A model generated the notes under the pieces. It worked only from the letters and a program-made list of their open reading frames with translations, ran no database searches and was not told the DNA's origin. From DASQDN01 sp035630195 (lineage in GTDB: Bacteria; Acidobacteriota; Terriglobia; Bryobacterales; Bryobacteraceae), in assembly GCA_035630195.1 (NCBI GenBank), contig DASQLD010000365.1, positions 1-7,452 of the forward strand: a DNA stretch of 7,452 nucleotides, given 5' to 3'. Shown piece by piece: positions 1-4,593 of this stretch. The translations under genes and the position numbers were made by a program. Position 1 is the stretch's first letter. Each line of letters opens with the position of its first letter.

Positions 1-3
1 AAC

Positions 4-954
4 CTACCGCGCGGATCGAGTCAAGTAGTCGCGATTCGAGCGGCGTTCAGCCCGCTCCAGCAATGACCGCGCTTGCTCCAGCGTAGCAATGCCGCCGCGC
101 GCGCCGATCGCAGTGCAATTGAGGGCGGCCATCGCGTTTGACAAATCGAGCGCTTCCCGGATCGGCAGGCCCTGCAGGACGGCATAGCAAAATGCCCCAT
201 GGAACACGTCGCCCGCGCCCGTGGTATCGACGCAATTAACCACGAAGGCAGGCGAGTAGACGAACTTGCCCTCGACGAGCGCCAATGCGCCGTCAGCTCC
301 TAATGTCATCGCAGCAACCCGCATTCCATATTGCTTTTGGATCAGTTCGAGAGCCTTGAAATGGTCCTGCTCTCCCGTCCAGCCTGCAGGAAATTCGGAA
401 CTGGATATGAGATAGTCGACGTTCGGAAGCACCTTATCGAAGCCAGGGTAAATGGTATCGACATCTACCGTCACCGGTATCTGATTGGCCCGCGCGATCT
501 CGGCTGCCCGTGCCACCGCGGCAGTATCGTGACCGTCAATGTGCAGCAGGCGGGCGCACGTAATCTGCTCCGGCGTAATCTCGTGGGGGTCGATTCGAAG
601 ACAATCGAGCCGACGCCACAACACCGTGCGTTCGCCCGTCGTGTGATCGATAAGAATATAGGCGCTCTGGTTGGGACAATTCTTCCGAAGCTGAACGTGG
701 TCGAGATTAATGCCTTGTCCGAGAAGGCTGTCCATCTGGACTTTTCCACGCTCGTCATCCCCGACGGTGCCGATGTACTTTACACGAAGCCCGAGTTTGG
801 CGCAGGCGACCATCGCGCTCGCGACCTGGCCCCCAGGACTGAGGATTTCCTCCGTAAAGGGAACCTTGCCTGCGTAAGCGGGAAATTTCGGGAGTAGAAG
901 GAGGGTATCTGTGGCGTTCAGGCCAACACCGACTACGTCAAACGCAGCCGTCAC
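4..954 (-). CDS. PfkB/ribokinase-family carbohydrate kinase
   Basis: Probable cytoplasmic ATP-dependent sugar (or nucleoside) kinase of 316 residues, about the usual family length. Numbered from the GTG start, Asp16 in GLNATD sits where ribokinase contacts its sugar. Gly41-Gly42 with QVASA is the first PfkB signature. TLGADGA at 217-223 resembles the nucleotide-site strand. DTTGAGD at 243-249 is the second signature, with the anion-hole glycines and catalytic base Asp249. I chose GTG at 954 because it overlaps the upstream methyltransferase stop (GTGA) and has GGAG 5 bases upstream. An ATG at 1038 in the same frame would add 28 polar residues and an 88-base overlap, which is unlikely. It is the last gene of the operon visible here, with its stop codon 3 bases from the window edge. 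The family is certain but the substrate cannot be read from sequence, so no gene symbol is given. Confidence 0.93.
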   Translation of the reverse strand: MTAAFDVVGVGLNATDTLLLLPKFPAYAGKVPFTEEILSPGGQVASAMVACAKLGLRVKYIGTVGDDERGKVQMDSLLGQGINLDHVQLRKNCPNQSAYILIDHTTGERTVLWRRLDCLRIDPHEITPEQITCARLLHIDGHDTAAVARAAEIARANQIPVTVDVDTIYPGFDKVLPNVDYLISSSEFPAGWTGEQDHFKALELIQKQYGMRVAAMTLGADGALALVEGKFVYSPAFVVNCVDTTGAGDVFHGAFCYAVLQGLPIREALDLSNAMAALNCTAIGARGGIATLEQARSLLERAERRSNRDYLTRSAR

Positions 955-1514
955 TTTTTCTCCGGAGGCATCTGATAAAGGAAGATTGTGTGCGTGCGGT
1001 TGTACGCTTTCATCTTCTCTACTTTCGCAGGCTTCCATCCTCGAACTTCAAAGTCGTGGGAGACAACTCGCGAGCCGGGTTTGAGTTGCTTTTCGAGCTT
1101 GGGTTTCAGCATGTCATTCGCCCCCGTATCGAGGTAAAGAATGACCACGTCGGCCAGCTGCAGGTCAGTGTCGAGAAGACTGCCCTGGGTAATGCGCACT
1201 TGATCTTCGAGGTTCATCCGCTTGAGTTGATCGTTGGTCGTCTGCACTAGTTTGGATGAGATTTCAACACCAACACCTTTGGCTTTGTAACGCTGCGCAG
1301 CCGATATGAGGATGCGGCCATCCCCACACCCAAGATCGAAAACAATCTCGCCGGGCTTGATCACTGCCAAATCGAGCATTCGATCCACGATGGGTTGCGG
1401 GGAGGCAATGAACGGAGCGAGGTTCTGGGAATGATCGCGCAGTTCTCGCGCAGACGGAGTTTGACCTGCTACGGGCAGCAGGCCCAGCCAAAGCATAGCG
1501 AAACCAAAACGCAT
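951..1514 (-). CDS. Signal-peptide-bearing class I SAM-dependent methyltransferase
   Basis: Encodes 187 residues. After an N-terminal hydrophobic stretch (residues 4-16, possible cleavage near Ala16-Gly17-Gln18) there is a compact Rossmann methyltransferase core. Motif I is VFDLGCGDGR at 58-67, the acidic ribose-binding residue is Glu84 in GVGVEIS, a motif IV-like strand is DVVILYLD at 122-129, and HDFEVRGW is at 153-160. The layout, with a PxxVVDRML-like helix before motif I and a late His-Asp-Phe, resembles bacterial relatives of the FAM173-type protein-lysine methyltransferases. That resemblance is from memory, and the substrate is unknown. The ATG at 1514 is 4 bases after the upstream stop and has AGGGA just before it. 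A second ATG at 1496 lacks a visible ribosome site. The oddity is an export-like N-terminus on an enzyme whose cofactor is cytoplasmic. The segment may instead be a membrane anchor facing the cytoplasm. Confidence 0.85.
   Translation of the reverse strand: MRFGFAMLWLGLLPVAGQTPSARELRDHSQNLAPFIASPQPIVDRMLDLAVIKPGEIVFDLGCGDGRILISAAQRYKAKGVGVEISSKLVQTTNDQLKRMNLEDQVRITQGSLLDTDLQLADVVILYLDTGANDMLKPKLEKQLKPGSRVVSHDFEVRGWKPAKVEKMKAYNRTHTIFLYQMPPEKK
960..963 (-). promoter_or_regulatory. Shine-Dalgarno that fixes the kinase start
   Basis: On the minus strand GGAG lies 5 bases before the GTG at 954, inside the last codons of the methyltransferase. With the GTGA overlap this points to translational coupling of the two genes and argues against the upstream ATG at 1038. 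Confidence 0.7.
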
Positions 1515-1518
1515 GTCC

Positions 1519-2751
1519 CTACTCGGAAGAAGACGTACCGGACCGCCGACCCTGTTTCGTTTTTACGATCCGGGAGACCATTTCGGTCACGGCGAACCAC
1601 AAATCCCTGGGTTTACTAATAGTGTACTCATAACCCTTCAGGACTTTGACGGCTTTTCCGATAGCATCGTTCCAAGGGACTGCTTGCGGATACAGATTGT
1701 AGTTCATGTAGAAGACAGGGTATCCCAGTTCGCCGATCTGGCGTAGGGATTCTGCCGGAACGCTCTCTTCGAGCAACGCTTTCGGCCCTGCGAAAACTAC
1801 AGCATCGGCAGTTTCCGAAGCTCCTACTTCCTCCTGGATCAGCTTCGTCAAAAACTCGGTTTCCCCATGCTTCTGACTGAGCCGATTCAAGTCAACCGTT
1901 CCCGGGCTAATCGAATCGAGAGCTTCCCCTAGGGCGGGGAAGTCGATCTTTTCCGCATTGTCCTGGCGATAGACGACGCGGTGCTCCTGAAGATTGAAGG
2001 CCACGACGGTGAACTTACCGATACGCGGCTCGCGGGAGATATTTCTGAGGATCGCGGTGAGGGCGCTGGTGTCGAGTGGCTGCAGGGTAGCAGATCGCGA
2101 GTTTTGCGGCGCGAAATTCACCAACACCTTGACGTTGAGAGGCGCTTCCTCGACGACACGCTGAATAGGGGGCTCGTCTTTGAATTGTTCTCTTTCGCTC
2201 TGGCGAATAGCGCCTTGACCGAGAGACAAGGCTACTTGTTTATCCTTTACGGGCAGGCTGGACTCCACTTCCCAAAAAGAGGAACAGACGCGCTCTGTTC
2301 GGTCGCGCATCAGCCACTCCACCTTGTACTTTCCTTCGCCTAAATCGAAACCACCCTGGAAATAAGCATCGCCTTTGGCGTCGTCCTCGATCGGCGGAAC
2401 CTTCATCCTGTGAATAAAGTAGACGGGCGAACTGACCGGTTCGAGGGATGACACACGAAACAAGATGGTCAGCATATTTTCCGAACCGGCAAGTTCGTGC
2501 ATCGGGACACTGACTTCATATCCGGCGTGGAATCGAAGGTCGAAACCGAGAACCGGTTTCATGCTGACAACAGAGCAAGGTAGATCATCGCGGTTTTCCC
2601 CCGCCTCTAATACGGCCTGATCACTGTTTAACAGGCGGATAGCCCCGCCTGTCGTGGCGGTATTAAGCAGGGCTTGAGCAAGCGTGGGAAGCGGGGCCAG
2701 GAAATTGGCCGAAACGATCAATGAGTACAGTATGAAAACAGGGACTCGCAT
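1519..2751 (-). CDS. Secreted protein of unknown function with degenerate vWA-like C-terminal half
   Basis: First gene of the operon, 410 residues. Residues 1-25 look like a Sec signal peptide (hydrophobic 4-19, cleavage near TLA|Q or AQA). Residues about 28-170 are beta-rich and contain GEGKYKVEWLMRDR (139-152) and a nearby Cys156; Cys59 is the other cysteine. Residues about 175-200 look like a charged linker. Residues 205-400 alternate strands and helices: VKVLVNFAP at 207-215, KFTVVAFNL at 246-254, ADAVVFAGP at 315-323 and YPVFYMNYN at 344-352. This order resembles a von Willebrand factor A/Rossmann fold, but the metal-site DxSxS motif is absent, since NFAPQNS stands in its place. I recognise it only as the kind of secreted hypothetical protein common in Acidobacteriota and assign no function. 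The ATG at 2751 has AGGGA 3 bases upstream. The stop is 4 bases before the methyltransferase start. Confidence 0.82.
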   Translation of the reverse strand: MRVPVFILYSLIVSANFLAPLPTLAQALLNTATTGGAIRLLNSDQAVLEAGENRDDLPCSVVSMKPVLGFDLRFHAGYEVSVPMHELAGSENMLTILFRVSSLEPVSSPVYFIHRMKVPPIEDDAKGDAYFQGGFDLGEGKYKVEWLMRDRTERVCSSFWEVESSLPVKDKQVALSLGQGAIRQSEREQFKDEPPIQRVVEEAPLNVKVLVNFAPQNSRSATLQPLDTSALTAILRNISREPRIGKFTVVAFNLQEHRVVYRQDNAEKIDFPALGEALDSISPGTVDLNRLSQKHGETEFLTKLIQEEVGASETADAVVFAGPKALLEESVPAESLRQIGELGYPVFYMNYNLYPQAVPWNDAIGKAVKVLKGYEYTISKPRDLWFAVTEMVSRIVKTKQGRRSGTSSSE

Positions 2752-2766
2752 TGTTCCCTAAACTCC

Positions 2767-2804
2767 GAACACGCTGTTCCTGACGATCTTCAGTCGAAGA
2801 ACAG
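2767..2804. repeat. Clustered GAACA/TGTTC half-sites forming alternative inverted repeats
   Basis: GAACA (2767-2771), CGC, TGTTC (2775-2779) is a perfect 5-3-5 inverted repeat. CTGTTC at 2774-2779 is also complementary to GAACAG at 2799-2804, and TCTTC (2787-2791) pairs with GAAGA (2796-2800) across AGTC. All lie in the predicted leader of the minus-strand operon. They could be a protein site or two mutually exclusive short RNA hairpins. Confidence 0.4.
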
Positions 2805-2812
2805 TAGACGCT

Positions 2813-2840
2813 ATTATCTACCAAATTTGGAAGAGTGCAA
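2813..2840 (-). promoter_or_regulatory. Candidate promoter of the three-gene minus-strand operon
   Basis: Read on the minus strand: TTGCAC (2840-2835), a 16-base spacer, then GATAAT (2818-2813). The -10 matches the sigma-70 consensus at 5 of 6 bases and the -35 at only 3 of 6. Predicted transcription start is near 2806, giving a leader of about 55 bases before the ATG at 2751. No other minus-strand candidate in the gap looked better by eye. Confidence 0.4.
2821..2830. repeat. Perfect 10-bp palindrome in the promoter spacer
   Basis: CCAAATTTGG is its own reverse complement. It lies entirely between the candidate -35 and -10 of the minus-strand operon, where a bound regulator would block or reshape the promoter. 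The flanking bases do not extend the symmetry. Confidence 0.5.
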
Positions 2841-2898
2841 GGGGATACCCACATCATTCCGGGTGCGCAACGTGAGATTAGTGTAGTCCGGCTAATGT

Positions 2899-2927
2899 TT
2901 CACAGAAATTTTACTGAATATTGTATT
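2899..2927 (+). promoter_or_regulatory. Candidate ssb promoter
   Basis: TTCACA (2899-2904, 5 of 6 to the -35 consensus), a 17-base spacer, then TGTATT (2922-2927, 4 of 6 to the -10), in a local AT-rich patch. The predicted start near 2934 leaves a leader of about 56 bases before the ATG at 2990. Confidence 0.4.
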
Positions 2928-2989
2928 TTGCCGGAGCCGCACGTTGATGGGCAGGCGCCCGCATCGTGGTCTGTGGTAGAGTTCAACCG

Positions 2990-3466
2990 ATGGCATCCCG
3001 AAGCATCAATAAAGCGATTCTGCTCGGCCACCTGGGCAAGGACGCGGAAACGAAGTTCACGCCAAGCGGTATTGCGAAGACCAGCTTCACTCTGGCAACC
3101 AGCCGACGGTGGAAGGATCAACAGACGGGCGATTGGAAAGAAGAGACTGACTGGCACAACATCACCCTCTGGCGAAGCGAAAACCTGGCGAACTATCTGC
3201 TGAAAGGGAAGCAGGTGTATGTCGAAGGGCGCATCTCAAATCGCAGCTACGAGCAGGATGGGGTGAAGAAGTTCTTCAGTGAAATTGTCGCTGATGAAGT
3301 TATTCTGCTTGGCGGCAGAGGTGAAGGCGGCGGCGGGGCCGAAGACTTCGGCTCGCAACCGGTTTCAATGCCTCGAAGCGCGCCACGGTCGCCGCAACCC
3401 ACTCGCCAACAGCCCCAGGAATCCGGGTTCGACCCGGGGATTACGGACGATGACGTACCGTTCTGA
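2990..3466 (+). CDS. ssb: Single-stranded DNA-binding protein
   Basis: Encodes 158 residues. It coats single-stranded DNA during replication, recombination and repair and recruits partner proteins through its C-terminal tip. The OB fold spans about residues 5-108: INKAILLGHLGKDAE at the start, Trp41 and Trp55 (the usual base-stacking positions), WHNITLW at 55-61 and the strand KQVYVEGRIS at 74-83. A Gly-rich and Pro/Gln/Arg-rich linker follows (about 109-148), then the acidic tail ending DDDVPF, a conservative variant of DDDIPF. The start MASRSINKA at 2990 is the family-typical one. A GTG at 2966 in the same frame would add eight atypical residues. The ribosome site is weak (GTAGAG about 8 bases upstream). 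It is not next to rpsF/rpsR as in many bacteria, so it may be one of several ssb copies. Confidence 0.96.
   Translation: MASRSINKAILLGHLGKDAETKFTPSGIAKTSFTLATSRRWKDQQTGDWKEETDWHNITLWRSENLANYLLKGKQVYVEGRISNRSYEQDGVKKFFSEIVADEVILLGGRGEGGGGAEDFGSQPVSMPRSAPRSPQPTRQQPQESGFDPGITDDDVPF
3423..3437 (+). repeat. GC-rich hairpin near the 3' end of ssb
   Basis: CCGGGT (3423-3428), TCG loop, ACCCGG (3432-3437) is a perfect 6-bp stem about 27 bases before the ssb stop codon. Flanking ATC and GAT could extend it past a two-G bulge. No T-run follows, so it is not a standard intrinsic terminator. It falls in codons for GFDPG of the tail. Confidence 0.5.
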
Positions 3467-4469
3467 ATAAAGTCCTCCTTCAATCTGTCCATTTTTCCGG
3501 CGTCACCAAAGGCGACATAGCCATAGGAAAACACCCACGTCGTAGCTCCGGTGGTTACTTCTACCGCAACTCCGATGACACGTATGGTTCTCCTCGTTGG
3601 ACATACACGGTAGATTCTTATCAGAAGTGTCCAGCGGACATGGTTACTTACGTCCGGTCTGTTGGCAGTGCGGCCGATCCGCTGGTCCATGTTCACTGGG
3701 TAAAGGGCAGGGCATAGTTCACCAGGACGCCGCACGTCTGAAGTTTCAGGCCCTCACCAGCGGCATCGGTGCAGGTCAAGATCTCGATTGGGCCAAGGCG
3801 CAGATCACGCCTGATCTGTTCTTTCTGGACAGCTGCGACATTCGCCCGCCACATCGCACCGCTGGCCGTCCCGCATAGCAGTAGACCTTCCGGACGGAGA
3901 AGTGCGGCGCAACATGCTACGTCAGGAAGTCGATCATATCCGCGTACCGGTGAACACGATGGCGGTCGATACTCAGAATCGGAGTGTCCCGCAGCATTCG
4001 ACCAGCGTGGCCCCTTTGTATCCTGCCCGGCCGGACTATAGCATTTGGCAATCCTGAGATCTGATCCTTCTCCTCCGCTTTATCGGACGCGGCTATAAAC
4101 TCGCCCGACCCGACATCGTCCGCGAACTCGTCCAGTAACCCTTGTTCATCGACGGCTGCATTGGAGTCGCCGGACTCGAAAGCCGCGCCAACCGGTCATT
4201 AAGCGTGCAGCTCCGTGCCAAGAAGCCGGACGCCAAACGACGCCCGGTAGATCGTCATGAGGAAAAGTGACCGCATTGCGTTTGTCTGCCGACACTTCAT
4301 TGTACGTACTCGGGATATAATCCACGACTGCCTCGTACAGGTTTTCGCTCCTCAGGCGCGGGGCGCAAACGCAATCAGCGAGCCGGTTACTCTTGCTCTG
4401 ATGCGGCATTCGGTCTGCATAGATCTAAATTCGTCTCAGTACTACGGAGAAATCAATAGGAGAAACACC
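3467..4469. other. About 1 kb with no convincing gene; possible decayed coding DNA
   Basis: Open frames here are short, overlap one another on both strands and lack good ribosome sites. Two stretches look mildly protein-like. One is on the minus strand at 3481-3579. The other is on the plus strand, in a single frame from 3815 to 4267 that is broken only by TGA at 4055 and TAA at 4136. It reads, among other things, VRRNMLRQEVDHIRVPVN and RFIGRGYKLARPDIVREL. I recognise no family in the plus-strand stretch. No terminal inverted repeats, transposase motif, tRNA or clear ssb terminator were found. Confidence 0.5.
3481..3579 (-). pseudogene. Possible remnant resembling the N-terminus of a serine hydrolase (beta-lactamase class C type)
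   Basis: The 33 codons read on the minus strand contain VIGVAVEVTTGATT followed by VFSYGYVAFGDAGK. This resembles the strand pair (GVAVGV...G...FSYG.....GD) that precedes the catalytic SxxK helix in class C beta-lactamase-like hydrolases. The expected continuation (FEIGSVTK-like) is missing: the frame runs on into the antisense of ssb. If real, it is a short truncated relic. Chance similarity is a serious alternative. Confidence 0.15.
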
Positions 4470-4499
4470 TTGCTACTCACCAAGCGAACATCTTATACT
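4470..4499 (+). promoter_or_regulatory. Candidate promoter of the dockerin-cohesin operon
   Basis: TTGCTA (4470-4475, 4 of 6), an 18-base spacer, then TATACT (4494-4499, 5 of 6). The transcript would start near 4506, leaving a leader of about 88 bases before the ATG at 4594. A second, weaker candidate lies downstream at TTGACG (4512-4517), but no good -10 follows at the right distance. Confidence 0.4.
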
Positions 4500-4561
4500 G
4501 CACAAGCGCCGTTGACGGTCACGCGCAAGACGTAAGTTCACATTTGTGTGGAGCACAAGCG
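4500..4561 (+). repeat. 9-bp direct repeat GCACAAGCG flanking the start of the leader
   Basis: GCACAAGCG occurs at 4500-4508 and again at 4553-4561, with starts 53 bp apart (about five helical turns). The first copy touches the predicted -10 and start site; the second lies in the leader about 33 bases before the ATG. It may be a pair of regulator half-sites or coincidence. Confidence 0.25.
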
Positions 4562-4593
4562 TGCCATGCAAGTACCTCTGGAGAAGAAGAAGA

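Noticed and set aside
331..897. Long plus-strand open frame (188 codons) across the sugar kinase gene
   Set aside because: It lies wholly antisense to the well-supported PfkB gene, shows no recognisable domain and is a shadow of that gene's codon bias.
955..1038. Upstream ATG extension of the sugar kinase
   Set aside because: It adds a polar segment before the conserved first strand and an 88-base overlap, whereas GTG at 954 has a good ribosome site and a standard 4-base overlap.
2821..2830. CCAAATTTGG as a CArG box
   Set aside because: It matches the eukaryotic MADS-box site by sequence only; in a bacterial promoter that meaning does not apply.
2966..2989. GTG start 24 bases upstream for ssb
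   Set aside because: SSB proteins start just before the first OB strand; MASRSINKA fits and the extra eight residues do not.
3423..3439. tRNA T-arm lookalike (GGGTTCGACCC)
   Set aside because: The stem does not pair correctly around a 7-base T-loop, no acceptor, D or anticodon arms are present, and it lies in the conserved end of ssb.
4470..4535. Possible 21-residue leader peptide starting at TTG with GGAG upstream
   Set aside because: Its TTG is the -35 box of the best promoter candidate, so the start would not be transcribed from it; the peptide has no attenuator-like codon run.
4257..4535. 92-codon plus-strand open frame before the dockerin gene
   Set aside because: No ribosome site at its ATG, no recognisable features, and it runs through the predicted promoter.
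4546..4593. GTG start giving a 680-residue dockerin protein
   Set aside because: It would place 16 residues with an Arg run before the signal peptide; the ATG at 4594 begins a normal signal peptide after GGAG.
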